Shown here: positions 43,221 to 53,056 of the stretch, one piece after another
How the letters are laid out: the number at the start of each line of letters is the position of its first letter
Position numbering within the stretch: the first letter of the stretch is position 1
DNA from: Chitinophaga pinensis
Lineage (GTDB): Bacteria; Bacteroidota; Bacteroidia; NS11-12g; UBA955
Reading direction: 5' to 3'
DNA length: 64,000 bases
Assembly (NCBI GenBank): GCA_945877575.1
Contig: CAMDUE010000002.1
Coordinates: forward strand, 1-64,000
The notes under the pieces: generated by a model
What the model was told of the DNA's origin: nothing
Databases searched by the model: none
Seen by the model: the letters and a program-made list of their open reading frames with translations, nothing else
Program-made: the position numbers and the translations under genes

Positions 43221-46200
43221 TTAAATTTTAACACTAAGACTGAAGATGTACGACTTGGTACCTGGGTTGTTAAAATAATCCAAACCACGTCCATTAGTAA
43301 CACCCGTTAAATTTGTCTCTGGATCAACACCCAATTGAGGTGAGTTAGTCCAAAGTGCCAAGTTTCTACCTGTGAATCCAAGGCTTGCACCTGGAATATG
43401 AAGAGCTTTGCATACCGATTCAGGCAATTGGTAACTTAAGCTCAATTCGCGTAAACGAACCCAAGAAGCATCATAAATGAATTGCTCTCCCACAGGACCG
43501 AATCCACCACCTAAACCAGTATACCAATATTGATCAAGCAATACCTCACCAGCACCGAAATCTTTCAAGTTTCCTCTAACAGTATATGTGCCATCAGCGT
43601 TTGGTGTCGCGAATTGATCTACAGTTGTTCCGCGAGCATTTTTCACTTGTGCAGCTTTATCGGCAGACAAGGTAACTTCATTTGCAGTTTCCATTGAAAC
43701 ACCAAAGTTGTTCATGATACCATACGTACCGCCCCACATTTGATTGCCTTGGCATGCCTCAAACAACACGTTTAAAGTCAATCCTTTGAAAGTCAAGTTG
43801 GTTCCGATTGCACCTCTCCACGTAGGGTTAGGGTCACCCAATAATCCTTCTTCAGGAGCTTGTTGAGGGAATCCGTTAGCATCTAAAACCAATTTATCGT
43901 TTTCATCTCTCAACCATTTTCCACCCCAAAGAGCTCCCATTTGCTGGCCTTCAATTGCGCGTGAAGATGTACCAGTAAATCCTTCTAAGAAAATTGATTT
44001 AGAACCAGCCAAACTCACAACCTCATTCTTATTAGAACCGATGTTACCATAAATGTTCCATTGTAAATTATCCTTCTTTATTGCTGCAAAATTCACATCT
44101 AATTCATAACCAGAGTTTTTCATTTCCGCAGCATTGCTCCACTGATTGGTGTAACCTGTAGATGCAGGTACTGCTACTGCCAAAATAATATCTTTGGTAT
44201 TATTCATATAGTAAGTAGCTCCCACACTTAAACGGTTGTCTAAGAATTTCAAATCAGCACCAAATTCTGTTTCGCGCTTCATTTCTGGACGAATATTCGG
44301 ATTTCCTCTTGTGGTACTTCTGTAAATAGATCCTCCAAAATAAGAAGCATCCATAATTTCACCCCAACCTGATGCAGAACCTGCACTTACATAATTGGTT
44401 CCCCAAATGTATGCCGGAGGCGCAATACCCACTTGTCCCCAAGAAGCTCTTAATTTACCGTATGACATTCCAGGAATTTTCACATCTTTAGAGAATTCAT
44501 AGCTCAAACTTGCGCTGGGTGATAAGAATCTGTCAGCAAAAGTACTAGCACGCTCAGATGCGGCAGCTAATTGCAAGAAGATCTTATCTTTCATAGTAAA
44601 ATCAAACGTTCCATAAACTCTGTTATTCAAAATTCTACTTACAGAATTGAACGGTGTCATGTTTTCAGAAGTCGAATTGTTAAAGGCAAATCGATCTTGA
44701 TCTTTAATAATAAAATTCAAAGCTGAACCACCAATTTGGTAGAAATTTCTATCGGTTGCTAAATACCCCAAAGTTGCATCCAAAGTGATATTCTCATTGA
44801 TCTTGTGAGTAGACTGGTTGATCAAATGAAGACTCAATTCAGATTCAGTGATCATAGCATCTCCAAAAGTACCAGTGGCATTGCTACCCGCTGAACGAAC
44901 AGGGAAATAGGTGATTCTCCTGTCTGAAGACTGATCATAACCTACTCTTGCAATTAAATTGGCATTCTTATTCCACTTGTACGAAGCCTCAGGTGTTACA
45001 ATGAAACGAACAACATCGCTTGTATTAACTTGATTGTTTAATGTCCAACCTGGATTGTTATACGTTGGAACTGCATCGCCCATATAACGTCTGTAACCAC
45101 GATGAGCCCCAAATGTTGCAACGCCAGCCGCATTGTAATAAGTACCTTCAAAAATGCGGTTATCAAAATCTGGTGGAGTTCTCAAATAACCTAAGTAAAG
45201 TCCATTTAAATTAGATCCTTGTTGGATACGATTTGAGAAGATCTTCGCCAATGTACTTTTCATACTTAATGTCAATTTTTCGTTGGCGCTGTATGAAAAA
45301 TTCAACCTTCCTGTTGTTCTACGGTAATCTGAATTACCGTTCAAGACCCCTTTTTGATCCCAATCAGAAACTGAGAAGAAAATAGAACCTTTTTCATTTG
45401 CAGAAGAGATTGAAAGATTGTTGTTCCAAGTGGTTCCTGTGCGGAAAACTTGATCGCGGTTGGCTTGGTTGTAAATGGTTTTATCGCCTTTTTTAGTAAT
45501 AGGATAAATCTTTGTTCCGTCAGCAGCTTCAAAATAAGCACCTGTGGTATTCAATTCATCTGTTCCCGTACGATTTGAAATTTTATCTCCCCAACTATTA
45601 GCAACATTCGCTGCCCATTTGCCCGCAGAACCTTGACCGAATTTGTCTTGTTTTTCAAATTCACGGTTTACTTCATCCATGGCCAATTGGCTGTTGAATT
45701 CAATACTCAATCCCTTCTTACCTTTCTTAGTTGTAATCATAATTACACCATTTGCAGCACGAGTTCCCCAAATAGCAGCTGCTGCTGCACCTTTAAGAAT
45801 CTCAATGTTCTCAATATCAGCAGGGTTAATGTCATTTAAACGAGATTGTTGTACAACCCCATCTATACCCCCACCTAAACTTGAGTTACTAACAGGAACA
45901 CCGTCAACCACAATTAGCGGCTGATTTGAACCGGTTACCGTATTCTGACCACGAATTTGAATGTACGCTCCTGCACCTGGATCACCGGTTGAACGAGTAA
46001 TCTGTACATTTGAAGCCTTACCTGTCATGGCCTGAATAATACCACTCTCACCAGAAGAAACAATACTTTTGCTCTTTATTTGCGAAACACCGTAACCGGT
46101 TTTCCGCGTGCTGGTGGTCAAACCGGTTGCGGTAATCGTTACCTCACCGACATTTACTGTGTCCCCATCGGTAGACTGTGCTTGCGCCCTATCAGACACA

Positions 46201-46262
46201 AACAAAGCCAACCCCAACAGGGTCAGTACTGGAATTTTACTAAACGTAATTTTCATAATCAT
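43221..46262 (-). CDS. SusC/RagA-type TonB-dependent outer-membrane transporter
   Basis: This is a 1013-residue barrel protein with a signal peptide (residues 1-29). A short linker replaces the usual CarboxypepD_reg-like domain, and the text goes almost directly to VNVGEVTITATGL and the plug: SGIIQAMTGKASNVQITRS, IQIRGQNTVTGSNQPLIVVD and IENIEILKGAAAAAIWGTRA with ANGVIMITTKKGK. The C-terminus ends in an aromatic barrel strand (YIFSLSVKI). Two adjacent ATGs (46262, 46256) could start it; the second gives a better signal peptide. It pairs with the SusD gene. Confidence 0.93.
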   Translation of the reverse strand: MIMKITFSKIPVLTLLGLALFVSDRAQAQSTDGDTVNVGEVTITATGLTTSTRKTGYGVSQIKSKSIVSSGESGIIQAMTGKASNVQITRSTGDPGAGAYIQIRGQNTVTGSNQPLIVVDGVPVSNSSLGGGIDGVVQQSRLNDINPADIENIEILKGAAAAAIWGTRAANGVIMITTKKGKKGLSIEFNSQLAMDEVNREFEKQDKFGQGSAGKWAANVANSWGDKISNRTGTDELNTTGAYFEAADGTKIYPITKKGDKTIYNQANRDQVFRTGTTWNNNLSISSANEKGSIFFSVSDWDQKGVLNGNSDYRRTTGRLNFSYSANEKLTLSMKSTLAKIFSNRIQQGSNLNGLYLGYLRTPPDFDNRIFEGTYYNAAGVATFGAHRGYRRYMGDAVPTYNNPGWTLNNQVNTSDVVRFIVTPEASYKWNKNANLIARVGYDQSSDRRITYFPVRSAGSNATGTFGDAMITESELSLHLINQSTHKINENITLDATLGYLATDRNFYQIGGSALNFIIKDQDRFAFNNSTSENMTPFNSVSRILNNRVYGTFDFTMKDKIFLQLAAASERASTFADRFLSPSASLSYEFSKDVKIPGMSYGKLRASWGQVGIAPPAYIWGTNYVSAGSASGWGEIMDASYFGGSIYRSTTRGNPNIRPEMKRETEFGADLKFLDNRLSVGATYYMNNTKDIILAVAVPASTGYTNQWSNAAEMKNSGYELDVNFAAIKKDNLQWNIYGNIGSNKNEVVSLAGSKSIFLEGFTGTSSRAIEGQQMGALWGGKWLRDENDKLVLDANGFPQQAPEEGLLGDPNPTWRGAIGTNLTFKGLTLNVLFEACQGNQMWGGTYGIMNNFGVSMETANEVTLSADKAAQVKNARGTTVDQFATPNADGTYTVRGNLKDFGAGEVLLDQYWYTGLGGGFGPVGEQFIYDASWVRLRELSLSYQLPESVCKALHIPGASLGFTGRNLALWTNSPQLGVDPETNLTGVTNGRGLDYFNNPGTKSYIFSLSVKI

Positions 46263-46319
46263 ATGATTTTAATTTAACAGCGTAGAATGCAATTATGGAA
46301 TAATTCCCGAGAATTCATA

Positions 46320-46350
46320 ATTTTTTGTCTAATTTTTTTCGACAAAAAAT
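46320..46350. repeat. Inverted repeat upstream of susC
   Basis: A perfect 10-bp inverted repeat (46320-46329 with 46341-46350) lies 57 bp before the susC start in an otherwise AT-rich gap. The transcript could form a hairpin flanked by U-runs. The rest of the gap 46263-46523 shows only a degenerate promoter-like GAACTTTG 4 bp before cpsB. Confidence 0.5.
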
Positions 46351-46523
46351 CTAAAAAGTGCGACTAACGTCAAATAGTTCAATTTACATTCAATTGATTT
46401 TCAATTTTTTAAATAATTAAGACTGAAAATTTCTATTTTAATATTTAAATACATTTTAGCAAATCTTATGTTGATTATTAAATCATCAATTCAACGTATG
46501 GGTTAATTGTCGAACTTTGTATT

Positions 46524-47213
46524 ATGCTAGATTTCCACAACCACGTTCTCCCTGGAATCGACGATGGATCACCAGACCTTGAAACTACCTTATTGTTGGT
46601 CAATGGACTAAATACCCTTGGTTTTGATAGCATAAAAGGATCTCCACACATCATTGCTGATACTCATCCTAATAATTTAGAAAGCATTTCAAGTGCTTTT
46701 GACTCAGCCAAGCATTTCTTAAACGAAAACAACCAAAATTCACTAATCGGTTTCTCAGCTGAACACATGATAGATGATGTATTCATGTCAAAAATCAAAA
46801 ACAAAGAACCTTTACTTTGCGTAAAAGATAAAAACATACTCGTTGAGTTGTCTTATGCTCAAAAACCTGATCATCTTGAAAGTGTAAGTTTCCAACTTCA
46901 AATTGACGGTTACATACCTATACTGGCGCACCCTGAAAGGTATCCCTACTACCACAAAGATTACAAAAACACTTATACGTATTTAAAAGACTTAGGGTTT
47001 GATTTTCAACTCAACTTACTCTCTCTTACACCTTATTACGGAAAAGATGTTCAGCAAATTGCTGAAAAACTCCTTGATGAAGGATTTTACGATTACGCTT
47101 GCACCGACCTCCACCATACCCGACATTTAGAAGCCCTAAATACATTCTTTACAAAAGATTCTCTTGAAGAGCTCTTTACAAAGCACAAACTTCGCAACGA
47201 AGAATTGATATAA
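46524..47213 (+). CDS. CpsB/YwqE-type PHP-fold tyrosine phosphatase
   Basis: This is a 229-residue metal-dependent phosphatase of the PHP superfamily. The first metal ligands are in FHNHVLPGIDDGSPD (His5, His7). More family text: LGFDSIKGSPHII near residue 33, SAEHMIDDVFM near 80, PILAHPERYPYY near 130 and ACTDLHHTRHLEAL near 193. Homologues dephosphorylate the tyrosine kinases that control capsule export, so it may regulate polysaccharide export. No kinase is adjacent. ATG lies 4 bp after a GAACTTTG element. Confidence 0.9.
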   Translation: MLDFHNHVLPGIDDGSPDLETTLLLVNGLNTLGFDSIKGSPHIIADTHPNNLESISSAFDSAKHFLNENNQNSLIGFSAEHMIDDVFMSKIKNKEPLLCVKDKNILVELSYAQKPDHLESVSFQLQIDGYIPILAHPERYPYYHKDYKNTYTYLKDLGFDFQLNLLSLTPYYGKDVQQIAEKLLDEGFYDYACTDLHHTRHLEALNTFFTKDSLEELFTKHKLRNEELI

Positions 47214-47216
47214 GGA

Positions 47217-47281
47217 CTGTGGTCCTTAGCCCAGGGTCGGTGGTCCGACACCCGACACCCGAAACCCGACACCCGAAACCT
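47217..47281. repeat. CCCGACA-type heptamer repeat array downstream of the large M16 gene
   Basis: About four units of the form CCCGACA / CCCGAAA occur in a row at 47246-47280, preceded by related GGTCGGTGGTCC text. The array fills the 73-bp convergent gap between cpsB and the M16 peptidase. It resembles the array inside the small M16 gene at 7250-7320. Confidence 0.85.
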
Positions 47282-47286
47282 GGTAA

Positions 47287-50226
47287 TTAGTACCCAAAAA
47301 TATCTTTGGTGCTCAACTTGATTACCTTGCCATATTTAGCTAAGTCTTCTTCCTTGATTCGATCTTTGCTAGCAACTACGCACATAGCATAAACTTTACC
47401 CGCTATATTCAGTTTGTGATATTCTGAAATGTTATCGAATTTCAAGGTCTGTACTAAGTTAAAACCCGTTTTGATTGGATCTTCGGTAATATTCATTTGT
47501 TGCATATAGTACATATAACCTACTCTATCTTCTGGCATTATGCGATAGGTGCGAAGGTTATTCAAGATGCTGTTTTTTGACATCTCGAAGATCTGCTCAT
47601 TCATAGGCAATGCCCCAATGAGTTCATTCATTCCAGATATGGCATCGTGAAACTTGTCTGATTGAGTACCTACAAATGCGGTAAATGAGAAATCACCATC
47701 GGGCTTATTTGGAATTCCAACCGATGCATAAGTACTGTAGGCCAACGCCTTCGACTCTCTGATGGTTTGAAATACTACAGAACTCATATCGCCACCAAAG
47801 TATTGATTAAAGGCATTTACCAATGGTGTCACCTTCGAATTGTAACTGCCAATCTTTGTGTACCAATAAATACTCGATTGTACTTGAGGATAATCAGTAA
47901 AGTAGACAACAGGCTTAGTAATATCTTGCAATTTGAACTTTTGACTAACAGTTTCCGGAATTACTTTGAAAGAACTTCCAACCCAACTCGTTTTTGACAA
48001 TAATTTCTCCACCTGAGCCACATCTGTTGGTCCGAAATAAGAAACTTGACGTGTTGCACTAAGCCAAACCTTTCTTACTTTAAATAACTCTTCGGCCGTT
48101 ATACCCTTTAATTGAGCGTTTGACAAAATATAAGTACGAGGATTGAACGCTCCGTATTTCATGTAGTTACTTAATGCACCAGCAATGGCCTGTGGATTTG
48201 TCTTGCTGTTTTCACGAGACTGAAGAATATCCGAAACCAATTCTTCTAAAACCTCTTTGTTTTTCTCTGGTGAATTGATCAACGATGTCAATAAAATCAT
48301 TGCAGAATCCATATTTTCTTGTGGTCCAGATAAGGTTATGAAGGAGTGTTCATTTCCAACAGAAACAGAATAATTACAACCCCAATGATAAAACTTCTTG
48401 GAAATTTGCTCAGCAGTTAACTTTCCGTTGCCTATCAAAGAAAAATACGAACCCAACATTCCAGCAGTAAGATTGTGGTATTGACCATAGTTTAAGCGTA
48501 CACTCAAGTTGAACAACCTGTTTTCAGAATTTTTAACCGAATAGATGGGGGTGTTTTTAACCATTCTAGTATCAATCTTTCCATCAAAAAATTCCGGCTC
48601 AATATCTTTGGGCTTTTTAGTCAACCAATTAGCCAAAAATTCACTTTGCTTGTCTCTATTTAGTTCTACAGGATTGATTTCGGGTTTAACAATCTTTACA
48701 TTCTCGGGCGTTTCGCCTTTGTACTTATAAATTGCCACTCGATCATTTCCAAAATATTCATTTGCAACCCTGATAATTTCTTCTTTAGAAATTTGCGACA
48801 TTTCCCACAACTGATTAACTGCCTTTTGATGGTCAATACCCTTAATGAAATTATCCATTAAAAACATACAGCGCGTTTCATTTTCTTTATATGCATTTAA
48901 CTCGCTGATTTCTTTGTTTAAAATAATATCCTTGACCAGATTAAAGTCAAAATCTCCGCGCTTCAAACGTTCAATTTCATTTAATACCAATGACTTAACT
49001 GTATCTAATGATTGACCAGATTTAGGTTGACCATATATATAAAACAAGGAATGGTCTTTCATGTCTTCAATAGAACTTCCCGCTTCCAAAACCAGTTGTT
49101 TTTGGTTCAGATTTAAATCAATCAATCCAGCATTGGAATTACTTAAAATTAAATCAACCAATTTAGCCGTTATCAAGTCTTTTGTACCCGCTGCAGGAAG
49201 TTTATATCCGAGCATAATCATCTCTTGACTCGGACCAGTAACTTCTACTTTGCGTTCTACATTTCTTGGTTCCTCATCTTCAAATTTATACTCTGGAACA
49301 TCCTTGCTTTGCATGTACGAAAATTGCTCGTATACCTTATTTGCAACTTCATCCGCATTAAAGTCCCCAGAAAGAATAATCGCCATATTATTGGGCACAT
49401 AATAGGTCTCGTAATACTCTCTTATGGCTTTTAACGAAGGATTTTTCAAATGTTCTATGGTTCCAATAGTGGTTTGTTTGCCGTAGTTATGGTTCTTGAA
49501 AAGTTCCGCAAACAACTTTTCCCAAACTTGCGACATATCTCTATCTATGGAAATATTCTTTTCTTCATAAACCGCTTCCAATTCAGTGTGGAACAATCTA
49601 AATACCGGATTTCTATACCTTTCAGATTCCAAGCTCAACCATTGATCAACCGCGTTCGATGGAATATCGTTGATATAAACAGTCATATCATTAGATGTAA
49701 ATGCATTGGTTCCCTGAGAACCCATTGCTTGACACATTTTATCAAATTCATTGGCAATCGAATGCTTTGCAGCCAACTGACTCACGCTATCAATCTGACG
49801 ATAAATATTCTTACGAACAACTTCATCGGTTGTATGGTTATATTTTTCATAAAGAGCTTCAATTTGATCCAAAAAAGGCTTCTCCTTACTGAAATCTTGC
49901 GTTCCGTATTTATCTGTACCCTTAAACAACAAATGCTCTAAATAATGTGCCAATCCGGTATGATCAGCCGGGTCATTCTTTGAACCCGTTTTCACCGCAA
50001 CCATGGTATAAATTCTCGGTGATCTGGCGTTCTCTGAAGTAATTAACGTTAAGCCATTATTTTTAAAGGTATAATGACGCGTCTTCATTGGGTCGTTATT
50101 ATAAACCCTTACATCCCATTTATCATTGCTCGAAGTACTGTATGAACTGATTCTATTTTGGCTCTGAAGGATATTAACAGCCCCTATAAACCAGAGAACT
50201 ACAACAAAAATTGATTTTCTGAACAT
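47287..50226 (-). CDS. Exported full-length M16 zinc peptidase (pitrilysin/insulinase type)
   Basis: This is a 979-residue protease with a signal peptide (residues 1-22). The active half has HxxEH at residues 94-98 (HYLEHLLFKGT) and downstream ELEAVYEEKN, which supplies the distal Glu. The second, inactive half begins near residue 510 and lacks the zinc motif (LFNLSVRLNYGQYHNL, then SVGNEHSFITLSG). It is a periplasmic or surface oligopeptidase. The gene is bracketed by two unrelated-looking heptamer repeat arrays (47217-47281 and 50258-50404). Confidence 0.92.
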   Translation of the reverse strand: MFRKSIFVVVLWFIGAVNILQSQNRISSYSTSSNDKWDVRVYNNDPMKTRHYTFKNNGLTLITSENARSPRIYTMVAVKTGSKNDPADHTGLAHYLEHLLFKGTDKYGTQDFSKEKPFLDQIEALYEKYNHTTDEVVRKNIYRQIDSVSQLAAKHSIANEFDKMCQAMGSQGTNAFTSNDMTVYINDIPSNAVDQWLSLESERYRNPVFRLFHTELEAVYEEKNISIDRDMSQVWEKLFAELFKNHNYGKQTTIGTIEHLKNPSLKAIREYYETYYVPNNMAIILSGDFNADEVANKVYEQFSYMQSKDVPEYKFEDEEPRNVERKVEVTGPSQEMIMLGYKLPAAGTKDLITAKLVDLILSNSNAGLIDLNLNQKQLVLEAGSSIEDMKDHSLFYIYGQPKSGQSLDTVKSLVLNEIERLKRGDFDFNLVKDIILNKEISELNAYKENETRCMFLMDNFIKGIDHQKAVNQLWEMSQISKEEIIRVANEYFGNDRVAIYKYKGETPENVKIVKPEINPVELNRDKQSEFLANWLTKKPKDIEPEFFDGKIDTRMVKNTPIYSVKNSENRLFNLSVRLNYGQYHNLTAGMLGSYFSLIGNGKLTAEQISKKFYHWGCNYSVSVGNEHSFITLSGPQENMDSAMILLTSLINSPEKNKEVLEELVSDILQSRENSKTNPQAIAGALSNYMKYGAFNPRTYILSNAQLKGITAEELFKVRKVWLSATRQVSYFGPTDVAQVEKLLSKTSWVGSSFKVIPETVSQKFKLQDITKPVVYFTDYPQVQSSIYWYTKIGSYNSKVTPLVNAFNQYFGGDMSSVVFQTIRESKALAYSTYASVGIPNKPDGDFSFTAFVGTQSDKFHDAISGMNELIGALPMNEQIFEMSKNSILNNLRTYRIMPEDRVGYMYYMQQMNITEDPIKTGFNLVQTLKFDNISEYHKLNIAGKVYAMCVVASKDRIKEEDLAKYGKVIKLSTKDIFGY

Positions 50227-50257
50227 ACTACAAATCTAAGATATTATCTTTGAAATG

Positions 50258-50404
50258 GTACCTAGTACCGGGTACCTAGTACCGGGTACCGGGTACCGGG
50301 TACCGGGTACCGGGTAGCAGGTACCGGGTAGCGGGTAGCGGATGTCTGACCTCAGACCAATGACCAGGTACCAGGTACCCTCTACCATGTACCAGGTATC
50401 AGGT
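50258..50404. repeat. GGTACC-rich heptamer repeat array
   Basis: At least seven units of GGGTACC with TAGC and CAGG variants occupy 50258-50341, followed by a looser set of CCAGGTA units to about 50404. Each GGTACC is self-complementary, so the array can fold into several alternative hairpins. It fills the gap between the M16 peptidase start and the folK start. Confidence 0.9.
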
Positions 50405-50422
50405 ACCATAGACAATAGACCA

Positions 50423-50908
50423 ATGTTCACCCTACTCTCTACCGGAAGTAACCAAGGAAACTCTCTCGAAATTTTGAGTAAAGCAAATGCGCTCATTGAA
50501 AAACACGCAGGTATCATTACAAAACAATCGCATGTTTATAAAACTGCTGCTTGGGGAAAAACCGACCAACCCGATTTTTACAATCAAGCATTAGCCGTTG
50601 AAACCCCGTTTTCTCCTATACTGCTATTTAGAAAATTACAACACATTGAACAACAATTAGGCAGAAAGAGAATAGAGAAATGGGGGCCGCGAATTATCGA
50701 TATTGATATAGTTTTCTTCGATCAGTACATTCTAAAAAATGATCTTTTGACCATTCCGCACCCCGAAATGCAAAATCGAAATTTTGTGCTTTTCCCATTG
50801 GCTGAAATTGCACCCAAATTTGTTCATCCCTCGCTGAAAATATCACTTGAGACCCTTGCGCGAAAATCAGACGATCCGCTAAAAGCCGAAAAAATCTATG
50901 TTTATTGA
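50423..50908 (+). CDS. folK: 6-hydroxymethyl-7,8-dihydropterin pyrophosphokinase
   Basis: The 161-residue enzyme transfers pyrophosphate from ATP to hydroxymethyldihydropterin in folate synthesis. Seen: LLSTGSNQGNSLEIL at the N-terminus, the HPPK signature WGPRIIDIDIVFFD near residue 95 and IPHPEMQNRNFVLFPLAEIAP near 112. I chose ATG 50423 because the family starts there; a longer frame from 50342 would translate the repeat array into a meaningless leader. It overlaps the next gene by 11 bp. Confidence 0.95.
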   Translation: MFTLLSTGSNQGNSLEILSKANALIEKHAGIITKQSHVYKTAAWGKTDQPDFYNQALAVETPFSPILLFRKLQHIEQQLGRKRIEKWGPRIIDIDIVFFDQYILKNDLLTIPHPEMQNRNFVLFPLAEIAPKFVHPSLKISLETLARKSDDPLKAEKIYVY

Positions 50909-51452
50909 TTCGGTGTTCCCTTCGGTTGAGTGGTATTCAAATAGAATTGAAGCACAATCTTTTGGTATAAATCCCAATGAAAACACACCACATTCTGTTC
51001 ATCACTACCAAATTGCAACGGCACAAGGTCCACAAACTTTGATTATACCGTTGGTGAAAGACACCAAAAACCAACCTTGGGCGTACAGAAAAATCAGCTA
51101 TCAACATAAATGGATCAAAGAACATCAGAATGCCCTTCAAACCGCTTACGGTAAAAGTCCTTTTTTTGAGTTTTACGATTATAAAATTTTTCAGGTCTGG
51201 AAAAACAAGCCCGAAAATTTAGGTGAATTATTCATCCAAACGGCTCAAGTAATTCACCCCTATTTGGGGTTGGGTCACTTAATACTTGAATGGGCTGAAT
51301 CTGAAATCAAAGAAAAGCAAGAAAAAACATCCCCCGAAAACAAAAAAAATTATCCTCAAGTTTTTTCTGATGTGATTGGTTTTCTTCCACATATGAGCAT
51401 CATTGACCTTTTATTTAATCTGGGCCCAGAGGCACCGGAACACTGGATTTAA
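50898..51452 (+). CDS. WbqC-like family protein
   Basis: This 184-residue protein is of the WbqC-like family. It has text IATAQGPQTLIIPLVKD near residue 40, KISYQHKWIKEHQNALQTAY near 68 and SPFFEFYDYKIFQVW near 89, ending DLLFNLGPEAPEHW. The family is linked to polysaccharide loci but its reaction is not established. It has no signal peptide. It is translationally coupled to folK by an 11-bp overlap. Confidence 0.83.
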   Translation: MFIDSVFPSVEWYSNRIEAQSFGINPNENTPHSVHHYQIATAQGPQTLIIPLVKDTKNQPWAYRKISYQHKWIKEHQNALQTAYGKSPFFEFYDYKIFQVWKNKPENLGELFIQTAQVIHPYLGLGHLILEWAESEIKEKQEKTSPENKKNYPQVFSDVIGFLPHMSIIDLLFNLGPEAPEHWI

Positions 51453-51524
51453 ATCTTTGGCACGGTATTTGAAAAACACCAATTCAACTTAGAAACTTAG
51501 ATTCCTTTTGAACTCAAACTGTGG

Positions 51525-51558
51525 AAGAGGCTCCCCTAACAGGAAGCCTCTTTTTTTT
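51525..51558 (+). terminator. Terminator after the folK/WbqC-like operon
   Basis: An 8-bp stem (51525-51532 with 51545-51552) and a 12-nt loop are followed by eight T residues, upstream of the wzx gene. Confidence 0.85.
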
Positions 51559-51569
51559 ATTATTACTCG

Positions 51570-51577
51570 TACCTTTG
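51570..51577 (+). promoter_or_regulatory. TAnnTTTG promoter element for wzx
   Basis: TACCTTTG ends 4 bp before the ATG at 51582; the predicted transcript start coincides with the start codon. Confidence 0.55.
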
Positions 51578-51581
51578 TTGC

Positions 51582-53051
51582 ATGTCTGGAATTCGGAAAT
51601 TAGCCTCGCAAACAGCGGTTTACGGCCTAAGTACTATGCTGGGTAGACTGCTGAATTATTTGCTTGTTCCTCTATATACGGGAATTCTTGCTGAAGTTGC
51701 TGATTATGGAGTTGTGGGTGTCATGTTCAGCTATGCTAGCTTGTTTGCTGTGCTTTTCATGTTTGGACTAGAAACAGCATTTTTTCATTTTTCTCAAAAA
51801 AGCGATGAAACAGATCGAGTATTCTCTACTGCCGCTAATTTCTTGATTTTTACTGGCTTTATTTGGATCATTCTAGCTCGCACCTTTTCTCAACAAATCA
51901 TGGATTTTGTTGAGTACCCAACTCACCCAGAATATGCAGTTTGGTTTGCAATAATTTTAGCTGCAGATGCTATAACGAGTATAGGTTTTGCCAGACTTCG
52001 ACAAAATGAACAACCTTGGACTTTTGCCATCATTAAATTTGGTAACATATTCATTAACATTGGTTTAAATGTATTTTTCTTGGTGGTTTGTCCGTATTTT
52101 GCATCCAAAGGTCAACTTTGGGCTCAAGATTTGGTTTATTCCAGAAACCAAGTTTCGTTTATTTTCATTGCCAACGTAATTGCCAGTTTAGCCACCTTTG
52201 TAATGCTTCTTAAAACTTGGAAAACCATTCGATTAGGAATTGACATAGACCTGCTCAAACGCATGTTAAAGTATAGCTATCCACTGATTTTTATTGGGTT
52301 AGCTGGCATGATCAACGAGACATTTGATAGAATTCTATTGAAAAAACTGCTTCCCGATAACATTGCAGACCACGAAGTCAGCATTTACAGTGCATTTTAT
52401 AAGCTCAGCCTAGTTTTAACCCTCTTTGTTCAGGCATTCAGATTTGCCGTTGAGCCTTACTTTTTCAAGCAAGCAAAACAATTGAATCCCCAACAGAGCT
52501 ATGCCTATGTCATGAAGTATTTTATTTATGCCGTGACATTAATCTATTTAGGAACCATCGCAATTTTGCCTTACATCGCCCCAATTTTCATTCAAAATCC
52601 TGATTATTTCGCTGATACTAGGGGCATGGAAATTGTACCCATCTTGTTAGCAGCCAACCTGTTTCTCGGAATTTACTATACCCTTTCTGTTTGGTATAAG
52701 GTGAGCGAACAGACCAAAATTGGCTCGCTACCTGCTTTTGCTGGTGCTACAATCACCTTGATACTCAATCTCTTTCTCATTCCTAAATTTGGGTTTGTGG
52801 GCTCGGCTTATACCACCCTTTTCACATACATAGTTATGGTTTTGGCCGGATTCCTACTCTGTCGTAAATATTATCCCATTCCCTACAACCTCAAGCTCAT
52901 TCTTCCTTTACTCTTGGGGTGTTTTTTCTTGGGATGGATGATTCAACAAATGCCTTCTGATATTTTGGGTGTTTTTTACAGATCTGTTTTGTTTTTCGTC
53001 TTTTTCGGGGGAATTTACCTCGCCGAAAAGAAGTCGTTAGCTAAAATATAA
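51582..53051 (+). CDS. Polysaccharide flippase (Wzx/MATE superfamily)
   Basis: The 489-residue inner-membrane protein has about 14 hydrophobic segments. The opening [20 protein letters not shown] and [20 protein letters not shown] are typical of O-antigen flippases. The PolST domain continues through [20 protein letters not shown] near 260. It should flip lipid-linked oligosaccharides across the inner membrane. It heads a rightward operon (wzx, dut, nucleotidyltransferase, TPR, DUF4292, envC), a gene order I recall from several Bacteroidota. Confidence 0.9.
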   Translation: MSGIRKLASQTAVYGLSTMLGRLLNYLLVPLYTGILAEVADYGVVGVMFSYASLFAVLFMFGLETAFFHFSQKSDETDRVFSTAANFLIFTGFIWIILARTFSQQIMDFVEYPTHPEYAVWFAIILAADAITSIGFARLRQNEQPWTFAIIKFGNIFINIGLNVFFLVVCPYFASKGQLWAQDLVYSRNQVSFIFIANVIASLATFVMLLKTWKTIRLGIDIDLLKRMLKYSYPLIFIGLAGMINETFDRILLKKLLPDNIADHEVSIYSAFYKLSLVLTLFVQAFRFAVEPYFFKQAKQLNPQQSYAYVMKYFIYAVTLIYLGTIAILPYIAPIFIQNPDYFADTRGMEIVPILLAANLFLGIYYTLSVWYKVSEQTKIGSLPAFAGATITLILNLFLIPKFGFVGSAYTTLFTYIVMVLAGFLLCRKYYPIPYNLKLILPLLLGCFFLGWMIQQMPSDILGVFYRSVLFFVFFGGIYLAEKKSLAKI

Positions 53052-53056
53052 GTACC

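Noticed and set aside
49450-49941. 163-codon rightward frame inside the large M16 peptidase
   Set aside because: It is an antisense shadow with no recognisable domain, over the conserved active half of the peptidase.
47217-50404. CRISPR-like arrays
   Set aside because: Repeat units are only 7 bp with no spacers of constant length and no cas genes nearby.
50236-50517. Leftward open frame with YPVPGTR repeats over the GGTACC array
   Set aside because: It is a by-product of the 7-bp repeat read in one frame, and it runs over folK on the other strand.
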